64,000 nucleotides of DNA from Pleurodeles waltl (GCF_031143425.1 NC_090440.1:1266149123-1266213122), one strand, 5' to 3'. Shown: positions 24,417 through 36,945, numbered from the stretch's first letter. The notes: generated by a model from the letters alone, not told the origin. Numbers and translations are program-made.

Positions 24417-24419
24417 AAT

Positions 24420-25811
24420 AACAAAATTATTTTTTTTTAAAAATTAATAAAACACTTTTGGGGGATAGTATAGTATGCGTTTAGGTTAGTATGTGTTGTC
24501 CTCCATGTGTCCCGTCTCATAAGGGGGGTGGGGGGTGGATGTTTAGAACGTTTTGTTACATGTGATAAGTATGTTTAGCTTAGGTTAGTTAGGGACAGTT
24601 GTGGGTAATGAGTAATCAAGGTAGATTAGGGTAGGTAAGACTTTTCCCTCAGTTTCCTCTTCTGTGATTAGCATTTAATAAATATATAGTTAACCCTTAA
24701 CAGTATGTGTTAAATGCTACTTGATCATGGCCTTGGAATTAGTGTACATGAATGTTGTTCTATTACATTTGTGTCCTATGCTACAAACAAATCCAAACTG
24801 AGCTGTAAGATTGGCAGCTAGCCCAGGGCAACCTTGCAAAGGTTCCACCATTCATTGCAACCACCAATCACAGTTTATATGGATCCCAACGTGTTTCTGT
24901 TGATAAGTATGTTTTCTAAGTCACAAACAGTGCTTCCTGACTTGGTATTGGGGGAACAGTTTTAGGTCTGACTGCAGTGTGATGATCAAGGACACCCTTA
25001 TAAGATGAGTTCTCGTAAGCACTCTTGTATTCTTGTCTTCATGACTCACATACATCATTTGTGACACAGTTCAGCATGATTACATATTTGGATGTAAACT
25101 CAGACAGCTTAATTAATCCAGTTTTTGTAGTGTTTGCTTAGATTTGTGTGCACTGTTATATGTGTTAGTATTGCATGGTGACAACATTTTGAGGCCACTA
25201 TTTGATGACTTAGATATCCCTTGAGGAAGCATTATTCTGTCCAACACAGCATGATGGTGTATGGTTTCTCACTTCATCAGATATGTCCCTCAGGAAGGGC
25301 AGAGTATGATGCAATCATGGCCACTGTTCAGATTTATCTGACTACATAATATCAAGACAGTTGTGTTGACAAGCTACGTAATTTGACAGTAGGCACATTT
25401 CAGTTATCTACTGCACAGTTGATATGTCACATTACCCTGAGACAGATTTGTTGTGTAAGTGCTATTTATTGAAAAGTCCAGTAGTGCTATATGTACATTG
25501 TCCATGATTGTGAGTCCATTATAGTGACATCTTACATTGTGATCCTACACAAGGGGTTAAGGAAATGCTTTTGACATGCTGGGGTGATGTTTCAGACAGT
25601 GCAGAGGGACAGGATTTGGCAATAAGTAAGAGAGAGACAATCACTGGGCAGGCTGACAAGATATACAGTGGTAAGCAGAACAGTCATTAAGTAGAGTTAT
25701 TGTAAGATTGGCATGTTACAAAGCGCAGGACCTTGGTAATAGTTGGCCATGTGGCAGGGACTAGTGCTTCCGGGTACTTTTCTGTGTTAAAGTGATCTGT
25801 TCCATGTCTTC
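24420..25811. other. Spacer between the two convergent SANT/Myb-like genes
   Basis: No gene seen. The + strand gene ends at 24197 and the - strand gene at 25812. The sequence is AT-rich and has only short frames. Confidence 0.5.
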
Positions 25812-28244
25812 TTATTCTGATGTGTGTGTTGCCTCCTCTGTCCTTGTTGGTGGTCGTTGTGAAGGAGCAACACACACCTCAGTGTTAGAAGACGTGGAGT
25901 CAAACATCCCGGTTGCTGCTACCTTTGAAGGTCTTAAGGGCAGTACTGCAGCAAGGAGGATCTGCTGGTTCTTGAGAATAGCAGCAACATCACAATGGTA
26001 GGCAGCCAGGTCGGCCATGAGGGGTTCAATGTTGCATTTGTGCATGCGTTGACAGGATTGCTGTTGTAGGTGTTGGGTCAACTGTATTACAGCTGTGCTA
26101 ATTTCCTTCAGCCTTTTTTCTACTTCCTGCAAGATAGTTGTTCGCCCTTGCATAGCTGCTGCTTGTTCTTCAGTTGACATCGTGCACAAACGCACCCCCT
26201 CAAGGCTGGCTGCCATAGTTTGCATCCCTACCTGCACCTCCTTGGCCAGCTCCCGCTGCTCTCCGACTACATTTCGCTCAAAGCTGGTGCCTGTGTGGTC
26301 TGAGTCCTCAGCTGTATTGGAGCTGGCAGGTCTTACAATTGGGGTGGTGGGTGGGTCCTCTGCGATGGCTTCTTAGTCTGTGCTTCTCCTTGTGACTGAA
26401 GGTGGGGTCTGGAGGGTTCCAAGGACCTCTTGGATGGTCTCCTGGGGAATGTTTATCAGCTTGTCATTCATGTCATCAGGGTATTCTTGGACAGGCATAT
26501 CCGCAGGAGATCCATTGTCCTCTGCAATGAAACGTGGTACAATTAGTGTGTCTGCGTTGTGGCATTAGTGATGTGACATGCCTGCCTTGTGATGAATTCA
26601 CATTGTGATCTTGTTTTGTGTTTATTGCTCCAGTCTTTCAGATGGGCATTCTCCCAGCCCTATGGCCCACCTGCATGTCACATGTATAGTATTAAGTTAT
26701 TGGACTTCTCTGCATCATCTCCTCTAGTCGTCTTGTTTTAGGCCAAATAGTGAATTGCCACCTTCTTGTCCTACTCAACCCTCCGTCTACATCCATTCTT
26801 ATGGTGAGACCTTTCACTGGCTGTGGGTGTTCTGATGACACTGGCAGCACACTTAACAATCTGGACCTGCCCCAGTCTCTGATCTTTCACATCCACTTAA
26901 ATGTAGTTAACGTGTAGCATATCCTATGCATAGCGATGTTATGGCATGACATGAATGTTGGCATTGGTAATGTGTACAGCTGATGTTGGGAATGTGTGGT
27001 ACATTGGATTGCCCTGATAATCATATCAGTGTCCTATTTCCTCCTCTGACTGTGCAGGTGTATTTCAGTGACCAGTTACATGTGTCCTCCCCCTCAATGC
27101 TGTTGTCTCAGCAGTATGACATTTGGGATGTTACATTGTGACCCAGGCACAGGATGGACCCTGACATATGCAGCATGGGTATATCCTTAGTGCTGTGTAG
27201 CTCCTATTGTTGTTGACATCGGCTGATGTTTGCAACAACTGTGGGCATTGACATTTGACAGTACTGGGGTCTTTGTCTTTTTTTCAGGGGATTGTTGAAG
27301 TTGTCATCCTCAACCCTCTAATTTAGGTGTGTATGATCCATGGGGAGGTTACTGCCATTGGCTACTTGAGCTGCACACAGAGCGGAGGTGCTAGTGGCAA
27401 CTGTTGTCGCAGTTACATTCCAGTTGTCGGTATGGCTAGATGTTGTTAATAGGGCCCTAGTTAATGTAGGGGGTATGGTGGCTGACGTGTGCCGGGATGT
27501 CAGTTTGATGTCGTGCCCTTCCCTCCTGGCGTGGCTTTCCCTTTGCTCCATCGTTGGCATGGCAGCATGCCCCCATGGGACTGTTGTTGGTGTAGTGTAA
27601 TGGTGTGCCCCAGCTTCTGTCTGTGCAGGCCATGCCCCATGCCACCCCCCTTTACCCATGCCACTCCATGTATATGATGACTTCCATGCATTTTGTGGTC
27701 GGTATACCCCCCGCTGGCAGTTAACATTAGTACATTTTAATTCCCCATGCGACTTACCCTGCATGTGCGTTGTCTCCTGGTAGTCTTCACTGTCCTGTCC
27801 TTGAATCCCTGTGACGATCTCCTCAGGGATGACGGCTGCGACCATCTCCTCCATGTGGTCCAGGGCCTCCTGGTCTGCTGGACTCCCACCTCTAGTCTGC
27901 AGTGCTGCCTTCCTGTTCCTGGCCATCTTTTCCTTTGTCCTGCGCTTGCAGTCATGCCAGCATTTCTTGCACTCGATGACTGTTCTGCATACTTCTGCCA
28001 CACTGTTGATCTTGTCGACAATTTGTTGCCATATAGCTTCTCTCCTACTAATTGGCAATTTAGAGGTGACAAACAGTTGGTGCTGGTGTTCCGTCACCTC
28101 TTTAACCAGAATTTCCTGCTCCTCTGCACTGAAGTGACACTTTCTTTTCTCCTTCAAAGTGTCCTGGTTCTTGTGTGGATTCTCCTGGCTGGTTCCTGGT
28201 CTGTTGTCATCTTCCTGGGGTCTGTAGTGGCATCTGGGATCCAT
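25812..28244 (-). pseudogene. Main SANT/Myb-like partner gene of Harbinger 2, two exons, one internal stop
   Basis: Exon 1 (28244-27758) starts MDPRCHYRPQED. It carries a SANT/Myb-like domain: FSAEEQEILVKEVTEH, then REAIWQQIVDKINSV, then VIECKKCWHDCKRRTKEK. It ends CATGCAG-G before GTAAGT. The 1.2 kb intron ends CATTGCAG and exon 2 (26521-25812) joins in frame with a split Glu codon. Exon 2 encodes DNGSPADMPVQEYPDDMND, a coiled-coil-like stretch (LQEVEKRLKEISTAVIQLTQ) and a terminal stop at 25812. A single TAA follows RRSTD near 26370. Apart from that stop the gene is intact, so it is the least damaged of the element's genes. Known role of such proteins: recognise transposon ends and recruit the transposase. 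Confidence 0.85.
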
Positions 28245-28551
28245 TTTGGATCTCCTCTGCTGAAATGGCTGTGTTTGCATTTTTTTTTCATGCTATTGCG
28301 TCAAAAAAAGCTGCATATATGGTTTGCGGGGTCATAAATCGGCCCACAGTCATTTCCGGCGCGTTAATGTCGTTTTGTTTTACGACTTGCCGCAGCGGGT
28401 GCATCAAAATAAATGACTCCCACCTGTGGTTTGCACCACCGTGCGTCAAAGTATAAATTTGACACCCGCACAGCGCACCAAAATGGCGTTATCCGGCAGT
28501 ATTATTTTTTATGCCAGCGAAGTTTTGCGTCAAAAAGTATAAATATGGCTC

Positions 28552-29999
28552 CATATGTGGCTATCTTATCTCGCTGGATCAGGACAAGGTCAAAATTTCA
28601 AGCCGACTTGGTGTTGTGGATGGGCGGGCTGGATCCTCACTATGGTAATCCACACAGCCAGATGATGCTTGCTATGTGAAGAGAGGAACTGGCTGTGCCT
28701 CCTGCTGATTTTACTTGTGCGTGGCATGGTTCCTGTGCAAATTTGCGGTTGCAGAAATCCCAAATGCTTGACTTTATAAGCCCAAGAACCACACCAAGGG
28801 CCCAGGACCTGAGATGCTCCCCTTGGGGATCAGGAACGTGATGAAGATTGGTCCAGGAGCTGTGAGGAGCCTGTTAGGTCCCTGAGGCTCAGATCACAAT
28901 GCCAGCTGACTAGCCTTTTGAGTCTGGGTCCTGGGTTTCTACTGGGTTCCAGGTCTAGTTGTTCCTCCCCAGACAAGAGAGCAGCAGGTAAACCCAGCAA
29001 GGCAGAAGCTCCTTCTTAGTGGCAGTCCTTTCAGCAGCACAGCAATCCTTCCTGGCAGAGCATCCACAGGTCCACAAGGTTACTGAAGTATTGGTGTCTG
29101 AGGTCTAGTATTCATACCTAGTGTTGCCTTTGTAGTGGGGGAGACTTGTGAAGGCCTGCCTTTGAAGTACACAGATTTCCTACCTTTCCTGCCTCCAGAC
29201 TAAATACAGGGGGTGTGCAGCCCATTGCGTAGAGACAGAACATAACCTAATTTGGTGTGTGAGGCTGTGCTTAGCTCCTCCTCTTGCCAGTGATGGCTCA
29301 CCTTGACTCACCTAAGCTCCCATTGTGTGTTGCTGTCTAGGAGGAATACACAAAGACCAGTGCTAACTGCACCCAGTCAGGTGATCAGGCACAGCTGCAG
29401 GTACCAAATTGCTAACACAAAAAAAGCTAACTTTCTAAAAGTGGCTTTTTCAGAATTGCAATTTAACATCCAACTTCACCATAAGTTTGGGTTTTAAATT
29501 GTGATTCCAGAGACACCAGGCTTGCAGGTATAATCTCTTCCTAATTGTAAATTACACTTTCAATGTAATGAGGCAACTCCAATGTTATCCTATATGAGAG
29601 GTAGGCCCTGCAGTAGGATACATATACAACATTTTATATACAGTGCATCCTGCCCTCTGGTCTGCCCAGGGCCTATACATGGGCTGCAATGGCAGGCATG
29701 AGGCATGTTTAAAGTGCTACTTCAGTGGGTGGAACAATCAGTGCTGCAAGCCACTAGTCCCATTTAATTAATAGGCCCTAGTGACATGTAGGGCACTTTG
29801 CTAGGGGCTTATAAGTACATTAAATAAGCCAACTGTGGCCAGGACAATATTACCCTGTTTTAAGCTGGAAGCAAAAGCACTTTAGCACTGGTTAGTGGTG
29901 GTAAAGCATCCTAAAGCCAACAAAAATGTATTCAGCAAAAATGTAGGAGTGAACGTAAAAAGTTTAAGGATGACTCTGCAGAGAGGGCCATTTCAAACA
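28552..29999 (+). mobile_element. LTR copy, 3' part, continuing from 15579
   Basis: It resumes ATGTGGCTATCTTATC straight after the Harbinger 2 target site. The 3' portion matches the end of the solo LTR at 41887-44026 in order: CTAACTTTCTAAAAGTGGC, ATCCAACTTCACC, CAAGCCACTAGTCCCATTTAAT, AGGGGCTTATAAGTACATTAAATAAGCC, and GCACTTTAGCACTGGTTAG (each compared piece is short). It ends near TTTCAAACA at 29999. No internal retrotransposon genes. Confidence 0.6.
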
Positions 30000-30338
30000 A
30001 TTGCCTTCTATATTAAAACATTTTCAGTTAGTAATAACATGAAAGTCTAGTTGATGTAGCACCCTATCTCAGATATTGCACTATATGGTAATCATTTTGA
30101 TATTTAAGTATCCCAAACTAATAAGTGATGTACAATATCATTGTACTTGCTTGTGACAAGATATTCTTTTGTTTGGGAAGATAAGATATGAAATAGAATC
30201 AATATACGCATGAAATAGAACATGTTTGTGGTACGTTCATCCCATTTATTTACTAGTACAAATACCACCATTAGTTTGGTTTTATAATTAAAGAAACCAC
30301 AAAAACATTTATGCATATTTCATTTTAGCCAAAAATAG

Positions 30339-30344
30339 TTTATT
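30339..30344 (-). promoter_or_regulatory. Polyadenylation signal AATAAA of the host-gene terminal exon
   Basis: On the minus strand AATAAA lies about 100 bases after the stop codon at 30443-30445, in the context CTGTTAATAAACTATTTTTG. That placement supports a short 3' untranslated region. Confidence 0.6.
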
Positions 30345-30442
30345 AACAGTTTTTTACTTAAATCACTTGTAATACTATACAAGAGTTGACATAAATTTAC
30401 TAAATAATAGTTCAATGTACTGAACAGGACATTAGAAAAGTC

Positions 30443-30588
30443 CTATTTTAGAGCATTTCTTTTGACTTTTTTCATTGTTTGAACTTCATCAAGTTCATCC
30501 TCATCAGCGGGTAAGAGGTATCCTCTCATTAGCACTAGTTCTGCTTCATATCTATTTAGGCCTTCTAATTTTTGGAGAAGTTTGTTAT
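30443..30588 (-). CDS. Terminal coding exon of an unidentified host gene
   Basis: The intron ends with a pyrimidine-rich tract and TTGCAG (30589-30592). The exon reads, in phase 1, NKLLQKLEGLNRYEAELVL, then LLPADEDELDEVQTMKKVK, and stops at TAG. The other two phases stop at once or within eight codons. The peptide is charged and predicted helical, ending in a basic tail that could be a nuclear signal. An AATAAA follows about 100 bases on. The codon use and amino-acid composition look like a normal vertebrate protein and not like the surrounding transposons. I do not recognise the family. Its upstream neighbour exon at 37828 ends in phase 0, so at least one exon of length 3n+1 should lie between them, and I did not find it. 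Confidence 0.6.
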
Positions 30589-30725
30589 CTGCAATAGAAA
30601 AACAAAAAAACATAAAAAATCACCATATTTTTTACTTTTAGCATTAAATAGAAAGTAAAGATACCATTTGACATGCCTTACAAGAATGTCCTTTATTATA
30701 TCTCCTTTAAAAAAACCAAAACAAA

Positions 30726-30766
30726 TATATATATATATGTATATATGTGTGTGTGTACATATATGA
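30726..30766. repeat. Microsatellite (AT)n / (GT)n
   Basis: ATATATATATATGTATATAT followed by GTGTGTGTGTACATATAT. Confidence 0.9.
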
Positions 30767-31009
30767 GCAACAAGGTTTACCCTGCAGAATCCGTCTTATA
30801 GACATATTTTCAGCAAACTGGATCTTATCAACCCTCATGTATCCCCATTCATCACAGCCACATAGAACCTTGGAGATGCACTTGGCCTGATATAGCTCAA
30901 CTAAAATGGTTGGAGACCAAGAGCTTAAACTCTAGGTTAACTGACTACTGCCCCTGTGGCCTTATCAAGCTGGAAACTCCTTTCCTCAGTCTGGAGCTTC
31001 CAATTGTTA

Positions 31010-32170
31010 TTCACATCAAATAGCACCCTAGGTAAGAAAAAGCCAATACTTTGGCCAATGTGTGATTGCCCAACTTAAAAGTTTTGAGACTGGTGTACCA
31101 GGGACCTGCCATATGATTTTGGAAGTTTACCTCCAGGTCAAAACTGTCTATATACACAACAAACGTGTGCAGTAGTGACTGCAAGCCCACCACAGTTCAT
31201 GCCATGTAGGCATACAATAAAACAGGGAGCGGTCTAGTAGTCACCCTTGGGCAGTCAGCCTGGACTGGAATGTAAAGGGTGAACAAGAAAGGGGCGGATA
31301 TACATCCCTGGTGGACATCCCCACTGGTGCAATAGTGCTGGGTGCAATCCGCATCCTGTCAATACCACACCAAAGCTGAGATTTTTGTATACAAGTTTGA
31401 TCAAAGAGACACAATGTCTGGATCCATCCCCTTCACAAGAAGCAGGCCTCACAGTTTCCTGAGATTGACCCTATCAAAGGTGGACATGAGGTCCATAAAT
31501 ACCAGGTGAAGTGATACAGGCCGGGCAATGTTATACTTATTTATGATTAAATATCAATTTAAGGCTTGGTCCACTGTTGATTTGCCTGGCCAAAAGCCAT
31601 ATTGGACCACAAAAAATATATCATTTGTGTCTGCTTACAACATCAATCTATTTAAGAGTACCTTCCCATGGACCTTCACCTGTGCGTCAATTAGTGATAT
31701 CGGCTGATTGCAATGTGAGTTGTTTGTGTCCCATCCTTAAATATCATTATAATTACAGCAGTAGACCATGAGTCCGGCCACCCTCCCTCACTGCTGCATT
31801 GAGAGCCATTGTCAAGGCTGGCCACCAGGTTAATGTTGTCCACAAACAAGTCAGAGGGTATACCACTGGGTTGTGTTGCTTTATTGTGAGATAACACCTG
31901 AATGTTCTTGGAAACTTTATCTAAAGTAAAGAAAATATTAGCTCTGCCCACCAGTAAACCACCCTGGTCCTCCGCACCTATACTGAGGCCAAAGCTGTGA
32001 ACCCCTTTACAATGTTACAGCCATTGTTGCTCCAAAATGTGGTGACATAAAACAGTACAGTTACGTTGGCAAAACAAGGCCTGGTATCATCCTCTAAACC
32101 AGGGAGCTCTTTCTAGTTTCACTGGCTTGAGCCAAATCCTCCCATGGGGTCTGACTTAAGATTAACTTGC
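31010..32170 (-). pseudogene. Decayed LINE reverse-transcriptase fragment
   Basis: Minus-strand frames, joined across frame changes, show the order of LINE RT motifs: FTLDKVSKNIQVLSHNKAT with PSGIPSDLFVDN (motif before block 1), AISRYH-PISLIDAQVK (block 2), STVDQALNLYLIIN, LVFMDLMSTFDRVN (block A, with the Asp) and SLIKLVYKNLSFG. The later FADD block is not readable. It is an old fragment, 5' and 3' ends not defined, clade not assigned. Confidence 0.55.
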
Positions 32171-32217
32171 GATTTGCTAAGGCCTTCTTACATTTCTTCC
32201 AACATATATGTACCTTG

Positions 32218-32220
<3 letters not shown>

Positions 32221-32266
<46 letters not shown>

Positions 32267-32278
32267 CGAGAGAGAGAG
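32221..32278. repeat. Microsatellite (AT)n then (AG)n
   Basis: About 21 AT units run into AGAGCGAGAGAGAGAGA. Confidence 0.95.
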
Positions 32279-33094
32279 AATTTTTTTTTCAAGGTACATA
32301 GATGTGGAGTTAACAATAGTAAATCTATACATACCTATTTACACTTACCGTCTCAATATTTTGTTCTCCAAAATTTTTGACATGATATTCTGTCAACACA
32401 ATATTTTCCACCTTTATATTCTACCAGACACTGTTTATATTTCTCTGATGCACTTTGATACACTATGACTTGACTTAGTATACTATGAATAAAAGCAGGC
32501 TGAGACATTGTCTTTTATGGAGGGACATTTCGCCAAGCACAAACACAACACATATGTACATATGTACAGAAAAACACACATACATACACCACTTTTATAG
32601 TAGAAAACAAACAAGGCCAATACCTGTCTCCACTCTCAAACTAGTCTCTCCTGTTTTGACTCACATAAATTCCTAAGCTACGGAGATGTGTAGCACTGCT
32701 CTCCTTAAAATTGCTAGACCTTCTGAATTCTATACTATGATGGACTACACTTCAGAGAGATACCTCCATGGTACTGAATAGCTACAGGCACGTCCTGGGC
32801 TACTTGTTGGAGAGCTTTAGTTCACTAAGAAGTTACGAGCCTCAAAAAGAAAGTCAGGGTATGAGGCTTAAACTTTGATACCCAATAGGAGCAGTACTCT
32901 ACGTAATGTTACTTCTAGGAGGGGTGCCGATGTAAGGGAAATTGTTTGTTGAACCCTGGCACTCTCTTGATTTACTAGGTAATCTGCCATTATGGATTTG
33001 ATTATTCACTTAATTCCTCATTTCCCCAGAAGTTTTTGTGCATGTTATATCCCGTTTTGGCATCCAAACTCTTGTGCTGAAAGAAAACAGACAC
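32279..33094. other. No gene seen
   Basis: Host intron sequence, AT-rich, without a recognised repeat end or exon. Confidence 0.5.
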
Positions 33095-33097
33095 TCA

Positions 33098-33639
33098 GGG
33101 CCTCATTCACAATAAAGTGGCACATCAGCTCTGATGTGCCACTTTTCTCGTGTCGCCCTGTCCCCCCCATAATGTCACCATGTTAGCTATGTATTTATTA
33201 TACAGCGCACCATGGCACAGGTTAGCACAATAGCGTCAACATTTATGACGTTATTGTGGCGCTTTGCTGGATTGGCGCCATAAATTATGGCGCAAGTCCA
33301 GCACAGCACAGGGGGTGCCCATTAGGTGCAATGGGGACCTCAGTTTTACCCCTGCCCTAAAATGCCCTTTAAATGTGTTAAAAATAACAGGAGAATTGGT
33401 GCTGTGAAGTCTTGTAGATTTCACTGCACCATTTTCCTTGGCCTTCCTGTGAGGGAATGTCCCTCTTGCATAACTTATATCTGGCACAGGTATAATGTGG
33501 GAAAAGAGGTTATAAAGTGGTACAATGCAACCATTGCACCACTTTGTAAATATGTCAGCCTCCTTAAATCTGCCTTAGTGTAAACAAAAGTGATGCTAGG
33601 GTGGTGCAAGGAGGCACAAGAGGCTTGTACATGAGCCCC
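33098..33639. mobile_element. Harbinger-type MITE, 542 bp
   Basis: Ends GGGCCTCATTCACAATAAAG and (reverse) GGGGCTCATGTACAAG, flanked by TCA on both sides (33095-33097, 33640-33642). The interior has hairpins such as GTGGCACATCAG/CTGATGTGCCAC and GTCAACATTTATGACG. It is non-coding and probably moved by a transposase in trans. Confidence 0.7.
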
Positions 33640-33642
33640 TCA

Positions 33643-35417
33643 ATGTGTCTAAGTAGCTCATAATTCAAATTGGACCTATAAATGGTGTTACTAGCCGCAT
33701 TTGAATTACAAGCTATAGTTTCCTAAGAGAGTCCTCAAGGCCCTGTATGAACCATACTGTGACATGCTAATATGTGTGAAAGGGCTAGGCTGTTAAACTA
33801 ATCTATGCTCAGACTAATATGTCTCATATATGTGGTGATGCCAAACTACAACTGATGTCTGACTGGTCAGTTTAGTTCAGGTTTTGTATGACTTTATGTC
33901 AGGCACACTGTCTTTATTCCATCAGCTACATTTACCGATGTTCAGATGCCCCACCAACATCTCTATAGATTGGCACAAATGGCTGTCAAGGGCAATTCCT
34001 ATTAATGTATGGAAGGTTTGAAGGATGGCTTTCTTGAACAAGAGGGCCTTTTGTCAAAATTGTACAAAGTGTTGTAATTTTTATAATAAAAATCTCAAAG
34101 CAGCTATCTGTTTTTGAAAAATAAAATGACTTAATGATCCCCATAGTGTGATATACCTGATGGTGATAAAAGTCTTGCAATCACCTGCTCAAATTAGGGC
34201 CATTGGTCTGTTGGAGACAGGTTTACGCCAATGGAGTTAATTTTCATTTTTCACAGTAAACCTGTCATTCCATTCACATGTAAAATGGGCGAGTAGACCA
34301 AAAGCTTGGAGGAGAGTGTACTCTGTAGCCATTGCATCAGAATACCTTCTGTGCCAAAACCTAAAGCAGCTCCTCTAAATCAAGCAATGAGGCATGTATG
34401 TAGGTATGTCTCACTAAATTGGTGTTTGTGTGAGCAGGTCCCTTTTAAGCTGTTGGTTTCGGGAAGAAAGGATCAGAGCAGAAAAGTTCAAATTGCCCAC
34501 CCATAGAAGTCATCATGTTGGCCACCTACATTTGGCATCGTATCCTGGTCCTAAATTCTGTGGTGGGACTTAGGGCCTGATTTAGAGTTAGGTGAAAGGG
34601 TATTCCTTCTCAAACAAGCTGCTTATTCCTTCCACCTTCTTACAAGTTCATAATATCCTAATCCACTTTTAAAAAGGTTGACAGGATATTTGTTGCATTT
34701 GTAACAAAGTACCAGTCAGTCAAAGTCTCAATTAGGCACTTGTTCTATTTTTTGGTGCTTGGATTCCTCTAGGGAAAGTTGTCAGGTTACATGTGAATAG
34801 CACTACAGGAGACAAGATACCTTTTCTCCAAGGTTCTGCTGAAACAGATTTATTGCTCTAAAGAAGTTCCAAGGAGGACAAACCTGTTTCTCCAGACCAA
34901 GATAGTTAAACATTCACTAGATTAAATCTGGTGGTAGGACTCAGTCCTTTAGAGCTGTGGCAATCCAAAAATGTTCTAAGTCCCAATTTTGCAGATCTCA
35001 TTCTCTTTCACCCTCACCTGAGGCATCCAGATATTAAAGGAAGATTTTTGTAATGTTAGAGCTTGATCCTGTCACGGGTGTCCAGGAACCAAGGTAGGTC
35101 AGTTTTTTGGCTTGTTGTGTCCCTGTAGCATCACAAAAGGGCAGTCGAATGACCCTTGGAGTCCACTTCTTTTTCCTGAGTCCAAGATGAAACAGGTCCA
35201 GCCCTTCAGGGTTTCTATCAGGTCACAGAAAGCAATGTTTAAGTCCTAACATGTTTTGATCTTTTCTGTTCTACCACAGGTCCGAAAAGTGATTTGAAAA
35301 GGGTGGGTTGTGGGTGCAATACTTGTGGATACCCAATTGCCCAATGGAAAACAATCTCACTGTATATTTTATCCCCAAAATTCAAGATGGAAAAACCATA
35401 CTCCCTTGTGCAGATAA
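33643..35417. other. No gene seen
   Basis: Host intron sequence of about 1.8 kb. Short frames only; no recognised repeat boundary or convincing exon on either strand. Confidence 0.4.
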
Positions 35418-35590
35418 TGGGCCTGATTAAAACTTTGGAGGAGGGTGTTAATACGTCCCAAATGTGACGGATCTACCACCCGCCGTATTACGAGTCCATT
35501 ATATCCTATGGAACTCGTAATAGGGTGGGCAGGATAGCCGTCACATTTGGGACAGATTAACACCCTCCCCCAAAGTTGTAATCAGGCCCA
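35418..35590. mobile_element. Short palindromic MITE, about 173 bp
   Basis: The ends TGGGCCTGATTAAAACTTTG and (reverse) TGGGCCTGATTACAACTTTG are inverted copies, and the arms continue through GGAGGGTGTTAAT and the internal CCAAATGTGACGG/CCGTCACATTTGG pair. It folds almost fully on itself. No clean target duplication was found. Confidence 0.75.
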
Positions 35591-36730
35591 TTGTCTGCCC
35601 ACAGGGGTCGATGGTCAGGGAAATGAGCAGTCCTCTTTGGGGTCACTCAGAACCAGTCCTGGGAGTAGATTCCCTCCCACTGCGGTTGCTGCAAACCTGG
35701 TAGTTGGAAACATAGCTTACTTTTTGAGGCCTCACTGTACATTTACTTGTGAAACAAGTTCTTGGTTCAACCCTGCTAGTCTTCCTGCAAGGGGAAGAAA
35801 AACACCTACGCATACCACGGACATTCCACCTGCTCTGGAGGCAATCTTCACGCTTCATTAAGGCCAAGGATTCTCTGGGCATCTGCTGTATACTTAATGC
35901 AAATTAGCATACAGGGGTTTGAGCCAGGCAACAAGTAACTTTGTAAAAAGTGCTTTTAATGAATATGTTTTAAAAATCTATCCTTATCAATGTATTGGAC
36001 TTTTAATAAATGCAAAAATGTATTTAAATGAATGTTGTAGCTATTAACGGTCAATAGTTCCAGACTAAAATTTCTATAATGTAGTTTGATACTTTCTAAG
36101 ATTTCGCTAGAAACCCGTTAGTTGAAATAACATTTGCAGTCTGCTGATGATGTTGATCATGATAAATATTTATAAGCATAACAAATACCCAGAAAAGACT
36201 ATCTTGGCACTAAAAGCACCACATCTAATTGTTTTAAGAGGCTTAAAAAATGTCATGTGATTGGGCTCAGCCTGCAGGTGTAAGTCTATTCTATAACCTA
36301 TAGTTGAGAAATTAAAAAGATCTTTTCCACTTACAAGCATCATTACATTGAGGAATGTAAAGTAGAAGGGTATCAGCAGATCATAAAAGTCTGGTTGGAA
36401 TGTATCTATGAAACTGAGACTAAATAATCCCCAGGCAGTGCTGACAGAAGGCGCTGTGGGTGTTGCTTTTGATTTTAAACATCACTCTCTTATTTACTTG
36501 AAGCCAGTGTGAACTATGGAATTTGTGTCTGTGTGACCGAGTTGCTGCAATTCATTGAAGTCAGAATTGTTACTGCCTGTTTCTGAACACATTGCAAGTG
36601 GGTCAAAGTTTTAGAAGGAAGGACAAAATATAACGCATTGCAGTATTCCGTTTGGGAGACATTGGCAGGACTATGTTTTGCTCTCAGATTGGCAAAAGTG
36701 GAAGCACTTTATAGAGCATTCACAGGACAC
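35591..36730. other. No gene seen
   Basis: Host intron sequence. The stretch 36150-36700 reads like a very old LINE-type remnant, but no motif can be supported. No convincing exon. Confidence 0.4.
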
Positions 36731-36733
36731 TGA

Positions 36734-36889
36734 GGCCCTGATTTATACTTTTTTAGCGCTGCATTTGCATCATTTTTTTACGCAAAAGCGGCGCAAACTT
36801 ACAAAATACAATTGTATTTTGTACATTTGTGCCGCTTTTATGTCAAAAAATGATGCAAATGCGGTGCAATAAAAGTAGAAATCAGGGCC
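36734..36889. mobile_element. Palindromic Harbinger-type MITE, 156 bp
   Basis: Ends GGCCCTGATTTATAC and (reverse) GGCCCTGATTTCTAC, flanked by TGA on both sides (36731-36733, 36890-36892). Nearly the whole element is one hairpin (GCATTTGCATCATTTTTT against AAAAAATGATGCAAATGC). Confidence 0.85.
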
Positions 36890-36945
36890 TGAATTTGCAT
36901 TAGTATGCTTTTTTAAATTGAGTTGGCTGTCTATGGAGAAACTGA

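Larger units (their letters stand above)
15580..28551. mobile_element. Harbinger-type DNA transposon 2, about 13 kb, three genes
   Basis: Inverted ends GAGGGCATATTTATACTCC and (reverse) GAGCCATATTTATACTTTTT are flanked by CAT on both sides (15577-15579 and 28552-28554). Near each end lie subterminal words such as GACGCAC and GCGCAAA. Inside are a DDE transposase on + (15984-17667), a SANT/Myb-like gene on + (21066-24197) and a longer SANT/Myb-like gene on - (28244-25812). All three keep consensus splice sites. The transposase and first SANT gene are frameshifted, and the last has a single stop. Whether 17668-20532 contains further nested insertions is unknown. It interrupts an LTR copy, which proves it inserted later. 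Confidence 0.75.

Noticed and set aside
36340..36395. Exon-like minus-strand stretch FYDLLIPFYFTFLNVMML before GTAAGT
   Set aside because: The acceptor is poor and the peptide is a hydrophobic low-information reading in a region that looks like an old repeat remnant.
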